A stretch of 64,000 nucleotides of DNA from Perca fluviatilis (taxonomy: Eukaryota; Chordata; Actinopteri; Perciformes; Percidae). Both the position numbers and the translations under genes were made by a program. The notes under the pieces were generated by a model. It was not told the DNA's origin and ran no database searches. It was given only the letters and a program-made list of their open reading frames with translations. The DNA is taken from contig NC_053121.1 in NCBI RefSeq assembly GCF_010015445.1, positions 33,245,934 through 33,309,933 of the forward strand, read 5' to 3'. Every line of letters begins with the position of its first letter. The first letter of the stretch is position 1. Below are positions 26,209 through 38,603 of the stretch, in pieces.

Positions 26209-26508
26209 TTAAATGAGTTGGTACCAGTGAGTTAAGCGTTGAGTGTGTAACGAGGGCCAGTCAACTAATGCATAGAGGTTGCAGTGGTGGGTGTTATAAG
26301 GGGCTCTGGTCCCAAAATGTATGGCACTATGGTATACAACATTCAGTTTTTTCAGGAGAGAGCTTGAGGCAGTTCTGTAAATGACATCACTGAAATCGAG
26401 AATTGGTAAAATTGTCATTTTCACCAAAGCGAGTTTGGCAGCATGAGTGAAGGAGGCCCTGTTGCGGAATAGGAAACCGATCCTAGACTTAACTTTAGAT
26501 TGAAACAT
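26209..26508 (-). pseudogene. L2 LINE reverse transcriptase, C-terminal fragment
   Basis: A 99-codon open stretch on the minus strand reads RIGFLFRNRASFTHAAKLAL, then LVKMTILPILDFSDVIYR and NTHHCNLYALVDWPSL. These match the conserved region after the catalytic palm of L2/CR1-like reverse transcriptases in fish genomes. The catalytic YADD region and the upstream endonuclease are absent and no start codon context is expected, so this is a dead fragment of a 5'-truncated insertion. Confidence 0.85.
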
Positions 26509-26515
26509 GGCTACA

Positions 26516-28989
26516 GTTAGTAAAAATACAAATGTCGCTTCCAGTTCTCCTAAAGGTCTCCGGTATGAAAGTCAGAGTCACTACACTCACATTTACCACC
26601 TAGACAACTTTTCTTTCCACTTCATATATATTTTTCCTGTACTTGCACTAAATGTTGCCATTTAATATAAATTGTAAATTGTCCACGATCAACCCAATTC
26701 CTAGCATACTAGGCTGAGCTACTATGACATGCACCGGGCAGGTATAGCCTGGGATCTTTATCACATTCACATTTATCAAGTAAGGTCTTCAAATATTTAA
26801 GAAAAACTCTTACAGCACAAGTACAAGCAGAAAGACACTCTCTCACCCTCTGAATTCAACCAAAGAAAATCTTGGTCAACTGAAATTCTAACTACTCTTT
26901 AACCAATCGATTGGTCGATGGGTTTTTCCATTCCCTCCTTATATCACACCATATCTGCCTTGCATATTTAATGCTCTACCTGGCCCCATTTACTAGCCCC
27001 ATCTCTTGTCCTGGGGGTGTATCTTCAGAACCCTTCTGGTTTCTTGGCATCGCCCCCCTTGCTAGCAAAGGTCTCAAGTGTGCTTTCTGGTCAAATTATT
27101 TTTTAGCAACCCTGGATTGCATGCATAGACAGCTATTTCAAGCAGTAATGCAATTTTACTGCCAATTTTCATGCAGGAGGCAGTGATGCAGAGAAACGTA
27201 AAGGTGAGGAGATGGGCCTGTAAAGCATTTACCTTCAAAATTGCCATCCAGGGGTGCTATAGTCTCATTACGATTTAATATTATCATATTCGAATTTCAG
27301 GCTTTTTTGTAGCTGGATATATAATTAGTAAATAACATCATATAATTTCTATAGTTTGTAGCTGACTTTACAAGCTTACTTTGCTCTCGGCTGTTTAAAC
27401 AGGTGACGTGACGTCTACGACATTCTAAAACCAGCCTCTGCGACTTGACCAGCTGAGTCACAGGCGACGCCATCTTGGGTCGAGCTTAGACAGACTGCTT
27501 CAACTTTTCTCTGCAACATTCTAAAACGGTTTTGTCTCGTTGCGAATCTTTGGTCTGAACTGGGCTTAAGACTCATTCATAAGCTTTTGTTTGTAGTCCA
27601 TTTGTAGTTTGAGTAGCACTGACCAATCACGCTTGAGATGGCTTTGGTTGCATGCAGGTAAACAGTCTGTGTGAAGAGCAAAAGAGGCGATGGTTTAGCT
27701 TTTTTTTTTTTTTTTTTTTTTTTTAATGTATATTTTCTGCATTCATATGCAGATATCTGTTATAGAGGACGTTGTCTCTTAACTCCAACTCCATTCTCGC
27801 ATCTCAAGTTGTTTATCGGACTGAAAACAATGACCGGCGCACAGAAGAGGAAGTCTTGGCCTAAATATCCAAAGGCGACGACGAAAACCCCCTAAATATT
27901 GTCCGTTGTCCCCAGAGGCTAAATCTTCATCAGACCAAGAGCCAATGGGTTCCGAGATTGGTCCCTTTTAGTTCGTAAATGCAATTGATGCATGTATTTG
28001 TTTTCTTTTATGGATATTTGTAAGCTAGCTATAAAAAGTGTTATTGTTGTAACTCACCTGCCAAAGTGCACAATATTCATCTTCTAGTGTTTTTGGCAGT
28101 TACCAAATATCTTCAGGTGCCATGCATGGGACAGATTTGCATGTAGACTGGGAAAACCAAGATTGACAATCAGATTTCTGATCTAGCTAATGGTGCATGG
28201 CTATGCGCAAGTGTAAACGGAAGCATGTGAAAAAGCATGTGGATTTTATCCAGATATGACACACTCAACACGACAAGATGTAAACAGGGTCATATTTTCC
28301 TTTAAAATGGATGTTGCTAATCTAATATAGATAATAAATGTAATATATGTCAGATCAGATCAGTTGAATACATCTTTGTGGTCTTTTTTATAAGCGGCTT
28401 TTTTCAGTCTGTTGCATGTACAAAACTGGCATTCCTGTAATATCAGCAGGCAGCAAACTAAAGTCACTTGCTGTGTGCTGTCAGTTCGAGTATTCAGAGC
28501 ATCTTGAGTCGAGTGTCGGAGGCACCCTGAACTCTCAGTGCCACGGGCAAGTCCAACACTTCTCAAACACACTGATCTCTCGCTCGGCTTTGAGAGATGA
28601 CATTCCATCGCTGAAGTGAAAGCAATGTCAAAAAGAAGTATGTGAAGACATGCAGGCTTCTTTAAATTCACTGCACTAAATTTCACTATAATCTGTCAAT
28701 AGCTTATTTTATTGTCATGTACATTAGGTCTTCCAGGGGGCACAGTTAAAAGCAGTCTCAGCGAGTGATTTATCATCAATTACATAAATGTTTTACTATG
28801 AAAACTAGGTAGTAAATAACCAACATGACACTGGACTCTGTGGGAGCGAAAGCATCGATACAATATTAAAATCACCTGCCGTGCTCTGTGGTGAGCATGT
28901 AATGAGTCAGCAGGAAGTTATTATGTGCTTTGCTAATGGATAATTTTTGTTTACTGATAATTGACACATTAGCGGTGTTTCCACACACA

Positions 28990-29042
<53 letters not shown>

Positions 29043-32000
29043 GCATGTCATGCTTTGAAACAGCTAAAGCAACTGGTTACTTTATGCAATATGATCAAAT
29101 GTGGGGATATTATAATATGTTTTCATTACTTTTCAATATACAGTATTAATAGTATTGTATATTACCTATATATCGCAGGATATACAGGGGCAATTACGTA
29201 GCTTTACCTAACATTGACTATACAAGTTCCATATTTACATTGTAATTTGACTATGAAAATATGTTTTGTCATATACAACAAAATATTTTTGCTACTTTGT
29301 GACGCTTTTAATGTGTCACTTTCTTGATACAATGTAACAGAGGCATTAATTGCACTGTTTATTTTTAGGCCACATATGTTACTGAATTGCATTTTATACA
29401 CACCGTTGATAAAAACTGAACGTGGTAAGATAGGATGTTTTTTGTGAAAGAGTTGTATTGGATTGAAGTGTACCAAATATACTGCTTTGGTTGCATGGAA
29501 ACATTTTTCACTTTAGTTTTTATTCACCATCTGTGCAACCTCTGACTCACACAAGATTATTTTGAAGTCAACAACCTCTGGGTATCCTGCTCTGCCTCTG
29601 AGAAAATGAAAGCTCAGAAGAGCCAATCTGGAATCTTGTCCTTATGAGGTCATAAGGAGCAAGGTTACCTCCCCTTTCTCTGCTTTGCCCACCCAGAGAA
29701 TTTGGCCAGGCCATGAAAGAGAGACATCATGGCTTTCAAACGAACAAACGATGTCTAGACTGATAAGACGGAATGAATAAGAAAACTGCTTTGTTCCACT
29801 TCAGTTAGGGAGATCATGGGTGGGTTACTTGTCTCTTTTCTCTCTTTGCCCTGCGGAGCTGGAACCACATCCCACTACAAAATTACACTATACAGGCGGT
29901 GGAATGTCTGTTCAAATAATTCTAACAGATTGTGAAAAGGAGTTTATTCTTACCAAGTTGTGTTAACAACACCATATCAAATCAACAATGAAATCACTAA
30001 TATAAGAGATGGAAAAACACTGTCGTTTATGTATGTATTCACATATTATTTATGGTGTTGAACAATAAACCCACCATTACATAGAGACAGTTATTGCCTA
30101 TGAGAAATGTAACCTTACACTCCGAACAACAGAGGCAGAGAGGTGATTATACATTTGAGTTGGCCACTTAACTATTAAACAGCATACAGGTGGTAAATGT
30201 GACTTTCATTTTGAAATGAATGTCTTCAAAACCATCTGAATATATGTTGTGGTTTTGTGTGTTGTTGACAATAAATTCAGCTCTCATATTCAAGTGACTG
30301 TGTCCAGCTCGAGAACAGCTCTGTCATCATGACAATGGCACAAATTTTGATGTCATGTCATCCTATAATAGGACAAAATGAGATGAGATCGAATGCATCA
30401 CAGTGATTACAGCCTTGTTGTTATGGCAATAACAGGGAGACTCATGTTATCCAAATGAACAATTGGATTACATTACTGTAGAGCAGATGTATTTTGTTTC
30501 AATTAGTTCAAGTTATATGTGATTAATGAAAATGCATATAATAATGCAGCACGGAAGCATGAACATTATTTTGAAAAGAGTGCAGCTGAAATTGTGTAAT
30601 GTCATATACCCTACTGGTTAATCAGTAATTAGCATTAACATTAACATGATCCTCATCTAGCGATTCCTCTTTAGTCCTGATTGCAAGTTCACTCCCAAAA
30701 CTCCTTTACTTGCTACCTTAACCTTTTTTTCCAAATGTTTCCAAGTCCTGATTATCCAACATCAATATCCGTTTTGCCTTCAGTGAACAGCACAAAAACC
30801 CTCGAGACATGTTGATTGAAAGCTGTGCCTCCCATGGCCTCAGCCAAGGCTTGTTCTTTTGAGAAAGATTGACCAAGAACACATTTTTATTTACACCAGA
30901 GGCCTGTGGAGGGGCCACCGCAGAAAGGATAGAAAGAGACCTGAGCCATGTTGGTCAGCCAGGTGCTACTGTATATCTTCAGCCAAAACACTTTCATTTC
31001 ATTTCAAGTTGTTAAGATTCTTTGGAAGTTAGTATCATGTTTTGTTATTCAAATTCAATTAAAATCTTCTCACTGGGTGCTTGATTGCAGTCAGCGGCAA
31101 ATGGCCAAATTACACTGATCATGCGAAGTTTAAATTCAATATTAAATTAGAAATATGACAAAGGAGAGTGGTTTGACAATTTTCGTCAGAATAACCCTAA
31201 ATATTTATCACAGCTCTGATATTTCCTTGGCATGTTAGGTCGAATCAGTGTCTTACTAGTTCAGGGTGAATTCAGGGTGGTGCTGGTGGAAGAGCTGGGG
31301 AGTCACAAATGTATTAGATATTGCTGCATGGATATTCAAAAACTATCTTCTAATAATTTCATTTAAAAGGACTTTATAATACTGAATATGCATGTATACA
31401 TAATACATACCAAGGCACTCATTAGAAAAGGAATAAACTAATTTAGTTTAAGACATGCAACAAAGAGTGACTTTTACATTACTGTAGGCGTACAACATGT
31501 ACAATGAGCCATATTATTAAATGACACTGATATTTAGATTTTAAATATTAAACGTAAAAAAAGTAAAGTACATTTGTGCACACTCATACCTTGGAGCAGA
31601 AGTCCGACTCTTTCTGTCAGACTCCATTACATCATTTAGCCCACATGATCAAGAAACACTTACTCCCATTTGCATTCTAATCATGTTTTATTCCTCGGCA
31701 GCTCTACGGCTGATTGGCGTTGTAATGACTGAAAAAGTGTATTTTTTGTCTGCAGGATGTGGTGACAGAACATTTTGTTGGCAGAACACCCTCTGATTTG
31801 CATTCTAATTAGTACTTTAACAAAATGGCAATAGTCTCAAAACTGCTATTGCCAGTTCCGCCTGAACACTTAGTTTGCTCTTAATGGCAAAATACATTTT
31901 GGACAAAACTTTGAGATTCTGGCATTCATGACAGCTTCCAGTTAAGTGCAGTTTGGCATTTCAGCACACATAAACCAGTTTCCCAACAAGCAAATAATAA

Positions 32001-32403
32001 TATTGGATTTTCTTTTTAAAGAATACAGCTCACATTTAAAATGTATTTAAGATAGTAAATAACTAGACAAATTATTGCAATGCCCAGGAGGAAAGTTACA
32101 GTTTTTTTTGTCAGGTGTAGTGTATGCATCTCGTCAGGCAGAAATAAAATTAAGCAAAGCAGAGAGCTAATTCTTGCTCATTGCAACCTGTTTGGAAAGG
32201 TTTTTAATTTTGGGTCTGTACTGGTCGTCATATTACATCATTCCTGGCCACGAAAATACTAGTTTCTGATTGGCTGGCAGGTGGTGGTTAAACTCTCATA
32301 ACAGCAAATCAAAACAGAGATCTGATTAACAGTTCCAGCACTATTCTAAATCTGTGTGCAAGGTGTATTAGTCTGCAAATAACCATAGCAACAATACTAT
32401 TGC
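26516..32403. other. Intergenic, no supported gene
   Basis: Around 27370-27570, CATTCTAAAACGGTTTTGTC and GCGAATCTTTGGTCTGAACT look like part of a fish interspersed repeat whose ends I could not define. A T run of about 23 at 27702-27724 and a CA array at 28998-29041 are present. The rest is AT-rich DNA without exon signals. Confidence 0.4.
28998..29041. repeat. (CA)n microsatellite
   Basis: About 22 uninterrupted CA units preceded by a short TC run. Confidence 0.95.
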
Positions 32404-33508
32404 TTAAAGGTACACTGTGTAGTGTTGTAAGTATTTTATCAGATAAAATCAATGTCTTCATTCATAAATATGTCCTCATTGGTGTAAAATGACCTCTGCC
32501 AATGATGTGACTTATCCTCGTAAGCGAAGAATTTATTATCTGTATTTACATTGGACGGGCAAGTCCAAGGAGGCTTCCATGTCGTTCCGCCATTTTGAAA
32601 AACAATAATGGCTGAGAGAGACATAAAGCACTAGCCTATACTTGTCTCGCTAATCCACAACGCGTTTTCGTTCAGAGCCAGCGTCACGTGACTGAAACCA
32701 GCTGAAACTGAGAAGGAGATCAATGAGCTCTTGTCACTGTCCCCGGCAAATTTGAAAGCCTGCATTGCACTTTAGTTCATAATGGAGGATCATACTTACA
32801 CTGTAAACCCGGATAATAGAATCTACTTAAAAAATCAAGGTAACTCGTTGCCTTAAAATTTTTAAGTAATGAAGCATTAGTTGAATAAGTGAAGTGGACT
32901 ACGTTCAATGTACTTGAGCCCATAATGGAATGGAATAGAACATTTAAGTTGAATGTACTAATAACTGTGTTACAGTAACTGAAGATACTTAGTTTAAACA
33001 ATCATTCCCTGCCCATTTATTTAACTCAGCTTGTTAAGTAAGCATTACTCCATTACCAATTCAACTAAATTGTATATTCTAACTGACCCAACTTAACTTT
33101 TTATTTCCTGAAACTCAAAATATGTCTTTCAATCAATAGAGCATAGAATAGTGTAAAATACATACATACAACTGCAACATTACACTGATCCAATTTTTTT
33201 TATTGAACATGTATTTTTTTTCAGCAAGAAAAGAAACAAAGCCATGGCCTAATAGGCTTCTAGTATGTAGTTTCCTCAGTGATGGCATGAAAAGAAAAAA
33301 AATCTCTTCCTCTTTACCTCCAATCATTACAATATTGTACTGCGCCTCTTCAAATTTGGTTGACAAACTGGCAAGATAAAACTCAGCCCTGCTGAACACT
33401 GGCATCTTAACATTTACAAATACCAAATGTATACATGGAAAAACAAAAAAGCGTGTGAGAATGAAAGAAGAAAGAACGGGAGGGTGAAAAAAATAACAGA
33501 GCAGATAC

Positions 33509-34777
33509 CTGTATGGAGAGCCCATACTCTCCCCTCCACCTTCAGAAGTACAATCAAAAGTGTTCTTCATGTACTTTGGGTAGTTGAGATGCAGTGCATA
33601 GGTAAGTCCGAAGACAATGTACATGGCCTGGGGCAGGCTCTCAACATCCATCACAATGTTTCCCTCCAAGATGATTCCCACTGAGGATGCATTGTGGTGA
33701 AGGGACTGCGTGTGTGGAGTGATGTTTTCCTGTTCATGGCAGAGGATCCCCACTGGCACATCATTGTACGAACCTTCTTCATCATCAACGTCCTGAAAAA
33801 AGGAACCGGGCATGATTACATCAACATGACAACATAGTGCTACAAACACCCTATATAGGTACACAGCCCACATGTCTGTCCTATCCAGTGTCCACCCACT
33901 GCCCAGTGCAGCGGCCGCTACAGAAAATCACTCAGGACAGTTGCAAGAAGCATCCACAAATTTTTTTTCAAACAACAATAACAATAAAAAAGAAACTATT
34001 AACACATGCACACCTTAAAATGTATGGTAGGGGAGAGGAGGGGAGGTAGAGAACAGGGGGAGCAAGGGAGGGGAGGTAGAGAAAAATCAAAGTGGCTTAC
34101 AAAGCAGGCCTTGAAGAAGGTGGATGGATCGTCACTAAGAATGGCAGGAAGCCTGCGTGAGGACGAGGCATCTGACTTCTGATCCTAAGCCTGGTGGATT
34201 GAGGGAGCAGAGAGCTTACACCCTTAAAATAGGGTCCCATATGTTACCCTGAACACTATGTGCACACATATAATCAATAATACACAGCAGAGCCATTTAC
34301 GTTACTGCACCCACCTGTTAACTCACACACAGTGTTCTTGACATTATGCATACACGTAGTTATTTGCATACCTCATTTACAGATCAGTTAGCAAAACCTG
34401 GCAAACTAATGTAATGGGTGGCAAGGTATTACTCTGAGGAGTTGGTTTAGTCAATTCAACTCCATTACACATAGGCTACTCAAAGTTAAAGAGAAGAAAG
34501 CGTCTACCAACAGGATATCTCACATTACCAGACATTTATTTACACCATGTGTGTTCTTTCAAGCTCAATTAAGTATCAGACTATCTGATCTAAGACGTAA
34601 ATATAGAGTTGAAAATCAACTAACCTTTTTTTGTCGCATCGGGTTAGCCAAGACCTGCCCTGTGAGGCCCCTCTTTGCCTTGAAGATTTCCATGAGCCTG
34701 GGACTATAATGGTCAAGGGCCTCGTAGAACTCCTGTCTCAGGCTCCTACCAACCACCCAGCTGAACTCCAGACACAC
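33509..34777 (-). CDS. SAMD3-like family gene fragment (three exons) inside a transposon
   Basis: Three minus-strand exons join without shifting frame. Exon A, 34777-34625, has acceptor TTTCAG and donor AAG|GTTAGT and includes RSLRQEFYEALDHYSPRLME. Exon B, 34184-34101, has acceptor CTTAG and donor TTT|GTAAGC and reads RRLPAILSDDPSTFFKACF. Exon C, 33792-33509, has acceptor TTTTTTCAG and donor CAG|GTATCT, with DVPVGILCHEQENITPHTQS, VGIILEGNIVMDVESLPQAM and FGLTYALHLNYPKYMKNTF. The order LPxxLSDDP-FFK, VPVGIL, ILEGxIV, FGLxYALHLxYPK is that of an abundant fish family annotated as sterile alpha motif domain-containing protein 3-like; the SAM domain itself would be upstream and is not seen. After NTF the usual FIQ continuation is missing, so the C-terminus is uncertain. 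The frame stays open past the donor to 33133, and TTTATT near 33199 could be its poly(A) signal on the minus strand. The function is unknown. Upstream exons may have been lost or lie beyond the inner insertion. Confidence 0.68.
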
Positions 34778-35404
34778 CTGAAACATGTAAAAACAAAACA
34801 TGTTCAGGTTCAAATGAGTTGACACCATGATGTGATGTTTTTATGCATTATGAATTATGATTTTTAACTTGCATTAGCTGTCTGGGACCCAGCTGGCATT
34901 CGACTGACATTAAACGTTTAAATATTGTTGAAATAATGTCAGTTTATGAAAAACATTAATTCAACGTCAAAACAACGTTGAACACCAAATAGTTGAAGTG
35001 GTGTTGTTAACTCACTCCGGTTCAACATAGAAATATCAACAATTTTTGAGTTTTACGTCAAATCAACATTATTTTTACGACCATGACTTTTAAACATTTT
35101 GTTGAAATATATCAGTAGAAAAATAACGTTGTTCCAACATCTAAACAATGCTGATCAATTAACTGTTGAAAAAGTGTTGATACATGAATAATGATACAAC
35201 GGTGAAAGACCAACTCTGAAATTAAACGTTTGTTGAGTCGTGACAAAGAATTTCTTCTTTGGTCGTGATAAAAGCGCTTTCTACATCTCCCAAGCGTGCT
35301 TTGAGAGCAACTCCAGTCCGATTGATCATTTTGGAATGTCGTTCAATAAAAGGGCTTGATTGGAGGACGGCGTTTGTCCGTCAGACAAAGAGGGTGACTA
35401 GAAC

Positions 35405-35535
35405 TGAATTCTATTGGCTCTGGCCGGTTCCAGACAACACCGCTTGCGCATGCGCAAAGGTGTGTCTGTGTCGTCATCGTCAGGCTAGCTTAACCTGGAC
35501 CGGTTCGGACTGAATTTGGGGGTAACAGCTCAAAC
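35405..35535 (+). promoter_or_regulatory. GC-rich promoter with NRF1 palindrome and 5' UTR exon end
   Basis: TGCGCATGCGCA at 35445-35456 is a perfect NRF1 consensus palindrome. ATTGG (inverted CCAAT) lies at 35413-35417. About 80 bp downstream, CTCAAACG|GTAAGC is a strong splice donor (exon end 35535). This is the layout of a TATA-less vertebrate promoter followed by a short untranslated first exon. It lies inside the inner transposon and points toward the DUF4806-like exons. Confidence 0.6.
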
Positions 35536-35709
35536 GGTAAGCAAAGTTTTTGAAGTCACATTTTATAACTAGAAAATTCCTAAATAAATTTTGAGTGTGT
35601 CTGACTCTGGCCCATATATTAATACATATTGTGTTAATTAATATTGTGTGTATGGGCAGACTAGCTAGTTTAACCAACGAACCGCGTTGTGTGCGCTAAC
35701 CGCCAACAG

Positions 35710-35711
<2 letters not shown>

Positions 35712-35788
<77 letters not shown>
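35712..35788. repeat. (GT)n microsatellite
   Basis: About 38 uninterrupted GT units within the first intron of the inner transposon's transcription unit. Confidence 0.97.
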
Positions 35789-35789
<1 letters not shown>

Positions 35790-35913
35790 GCGTATAAACC
35801 GCCGTTAGTATGCTAGGGAGTGTGTGTGCGACGTGGCACATTGACACACTTTCCATCCACAAACTTTAAAAAATAAGGTTGAGATTTCACATTCTTCTTC
35901 CTTCTCTTTTCAG

Positions 35914-37813
35914 AGATTTGGAAGAACATGACCTGAAAGTCGTTCTTCAACGGATTACCCCCATACCTAATCCAACTATTTATTTAAATCTGAAAGTAAC
36001 TTACTGCACTTCTGAGTGTGTAGGGTGCGTGCGGAAGTTAACCTTTTTGACCACCAGCCTGCCACAGTGACTTTTTACCAGCCAGTTGTTTTTTTTGTCT
36101 CATAAAGGTGAAAAACAGGACTCTGTTGTGTCTCTATGATCCTGTCCTATTCATGGTAGCCTACTCATGGACATTGCGCCCCGTTTCACGTGCGGTAGTA
36201 GGGGGCCGCCTTGATAATACTCGCATAGGGATTCACATAGACAGTGAAAGTTGCAAAAAGTTTACATTTGTTTTGTAAAGTTCTTTTAAAAATAAAAGGA
36301 AACTTTTGGGGGCGAATAATAATTATTACTATTAATTAATTACTCTGGCTGAGATTTCTCTAGGAACCAAAAAAGCTCAGGATGCTGCAAATGTTGGTAT
36401 AATATGAAAATGGCTGGTGGATTTAAGACAAAAAATAATAATTTATTGAATTAATCAAATATGAACATATCTGTCACTGGCAGTGGCTTGTTGATCTTGA
36501 CATTGTTAGTTAATTAATTGTGTGTGTGTGTGTGTGTCTCAGTCGGGGAGAACGAGCGAGGACCCGCCCGCTGCAGAGAGCCGACAGGATTGAAACAGTG
36601 ACTTTACAGTGAAAAATCATTAGAGCGTGCACATTGATTGAAAATGTTAAAATATGTTGGCAGGATGGTCTGAAATGTTTTGACGGTCTTTGGCTGTACG
36701 TTTTGTTGGTAAATGTGAGATGTTTGAGTCACACACACGTCTCGTCTTCATAACAGAAACAAGGAAATGAATTTTGACCCGTTTTCACTCCCGCTTGGTC
36801 AGTGGCTGCACGGGACTGCAGGGATTGTTGCGAGTAGTGAAAATGCTGGTGGTCGGGTGTTAATTTCCGGCCCTGGTGTGTGTGTTGTGCTAGTAGTAGC
36901 TAATGCACCCGGAGGACAACAAGTGCTATAAAAACAAAGACAACAAAAGGGTTAAATAATTAATCTTGTAAAGTGCTGGCAAAGTTTCATTATGACAGTT
37001 GGCTTGTTCACCTTGGTGACCACTACAAACTCCTCGTCCTCATAATGTGCCTGCTTGTCATGTCAAGAAGTCAATGGCCGCGTGAACTAACTTTATGTTC
37101 CTTTTTGTATTAGTTTATAGTGATTATGTTCCCTGTCATATACTGTCATGCACTCCCCCCACACCCACTTACTCACTCTCTGCAAAATTTTCATAATGAA
37201 CTTGATTGCAATATAATATTCTAATATAAATCTGTTTTACCATGGCAGAACTATGACAAATAAAATGATGGCCATAATGAGCCTCAGAGGAAGAAGTGGG
37301 AAGGTTGCCTTCATGAAGACTCATCTCTACAAGATAATCTGTGGTGAGTTTGCTTTAACATATAAGTTTTGGTAAAATGTTTTAAATAATTGAATATAGT
37401 AAGCTGAATAATAATTCATAAGAAAAAATCATTTTAGTTGTTGAGGACTCTACAGAGCATGCTCTAATATTATATATAATACTCCATTCTGGGCTCTAGA
37501 CTAACTTCTCTACCGGCAGCACTGGTTACTACCAACTGCCTTTTGTTGTTCGCCCAAAGCACATGATTATCAATGACGTGCACGTTGATAAATACTAATT
37601 TATATACTTGAAACATTGGCAATGCCACAAAAGTTGTAATATTTTAATTTGAGAGGTTAGCGTTTGCTTAATACTGATCTGTTTTTTGTTTTCCCTTCAT
37701 CAGACGCTGTCTTGAGCTCATATGATAAAACTACAACAAAAGTGGACAAATACATGGCCAAATACTTGATATATGCACCAGAGAGGACGGGTGGCAGTGG
37801 CAGAAAGAAGTAA
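35914..37813 (+). CDS. DUF4806-like protein remnant of the inner transposon
   Basis: The last two exons are clear. 37249-37343 follows ATGGCAG and ends TGTG|GTGAGT; 37704-37813 follows TTCATCAG and ends in TAA (37811-37813). Together they encode MSLRGRSGKVAFMKTHLYKI, then CDAVLSSYDKTTTKVDKYM, then AKYLIYAPERTGGSGRKK and a stop. The pattern G-(K/R)GK-AF, a short helix, DAV, a spaced acidic/Lys helix, APxRxGG and a basic tail matches the C-terminal half of DUF4806 domains, which are common in transposon-derived fish proteins. An upstream exon candidate begins at 35914 after CTTCTCTTTTCAG (DLEEHDLKVVLQRITPIPNP). AATAAA near 37940 may be the poly(A) signal. The middle of the expected protein is not found, so this is probably a deleted, non-autonomous copy. 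Confidence 0.5.
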
Positions 37814-38515
37814 CAAGAAGGGAAGATTTAACCAGCAGTGTTCAATGTTGCCCAATGTTTGGGCCATTTTTCTAAAGGTTAAAGTTCGACACGCGGTAAA
37901 ATTATCTTGTGCGGAAATGTTGGCACACTTGCAGCTATGTAATAAATCATGTTTTTACGTCAGTGAAATGTCTTTATTAATCTTCTTCCTGGTCTTGCTT
38001 TGACCAATTGGCTTCTTCCTAGTGTTTATGTATCTATTTCAAGGTGTTTGGTGTTACTGTTGAGCACATCAATACTTTAGTGAAAACAGTTTAACAAAAT
38101 AAACTATGTTGAAAAGCAGGACTTTATAGTGACGTTGAAATTTCAACGTTGATTGGATTTGCAAAATCTAAACTAAAATCAATGTTGATTCAACGTTGGC
38201 AAATTCACCTATGTTGAGAAACGGACGCTTGGAATGATGTTGCTATTTCAACGTTGATTAGATTTGCAAAATCAAAACAAAATCCAATGGTTATCCAACA
38301 CTGGAACCTGACGTTGATTCAACAGTGACTAGACGCAATTAACGCCAACTGGGGAGCGACATATAATTCGGCGTATTTGGCCTAGCTAACGTCTACCAGT
38401 GAACACATACGTTAGCTAAGAGAGTGTGAGGCAGAGTTGCTGGTTAGCTACCTTGCTAGCTTGTTAATAACTAGCTACGTTTGTTTTGTTTGTTTTTTCG
38501 CTTTTTTATTAACTT

Positions 38516-38603
38516 ACTATAGAAATGAAACTATGATATAACTCAAAGTAGTCTATATATCTATCATATATATATCTGTATATCAAAGTTTCATTTCTAT
38601 AGT
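38516..38603. repeat. 25 bp inverted repeat forming a hairpin
   Basis: The arms 38516-38540 and 38579-38603 (ACTATAGAAATGAAACT... and ...AGTTTCATTTCTATAGT) are complementary at 24 of 25 positions, with a 38 nt AT-rich spacer. It lies in the right arm of the TA-flanked element. It could be a tiny MITE or a structural motif of that element. Confidence 0.85.

Larger units (their letters stand above)
25226..26515 (-). mobile_element. 5'-truncated L2-type LINE, minus strand
   Basis: On the minus strand the element ends in CCTGGTTAAATAAAGGTTAA followed by an AT tail (25226-25265), the hallmark L2 3' end of fish. Just upstream is CTTGGCCAGGTCGCCGTTGC, also found in the plus-strand L2 end at 55028-55245. 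Coding remnants of the reverse-transcriptase C-terminal part lie at 26209-26508, and the 5' part of the LINE is missing. The 3' UTR contains 107 bp tandem repeats (25470-25900). Confidence 0.8.
34888..38353 (+). mobile_element. Inner ~3.47 kb transposon with CAACGTTGA-rich ends
   Basis: The left end is CCCAGCTGGCATT (34888-34900) and the right end AACGCCAACTGGG (38341-38353), an imperfect inverted repeat. Both subterminal zones are packed with CAACGTTGA / TTGATTCAAC motifs (34960-35230 and 38130-38340), which look like transposase-binding repeats. No clean target duplication could be assigned. It contains its own plus-strand transcription unit (promoter near 35410-35535, exons to 37813) and inserted upstream of exon A of the minus-strand gene of the surrounding element. 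Confidence 0.68.

Noticed and set aside
33133..33508. C-terminal extension of the 246-codon minus frame as true protein
   Set aside because: It continues past a consensus donor and past a candidate poly(A) signal near 33199, and the residues do not resemble the family; more likely intron or UTR read-through.
35665..35862. 65-codon minus frame with a His-Thr run
   Set aside because: It is a translation of the GT microsatellite.
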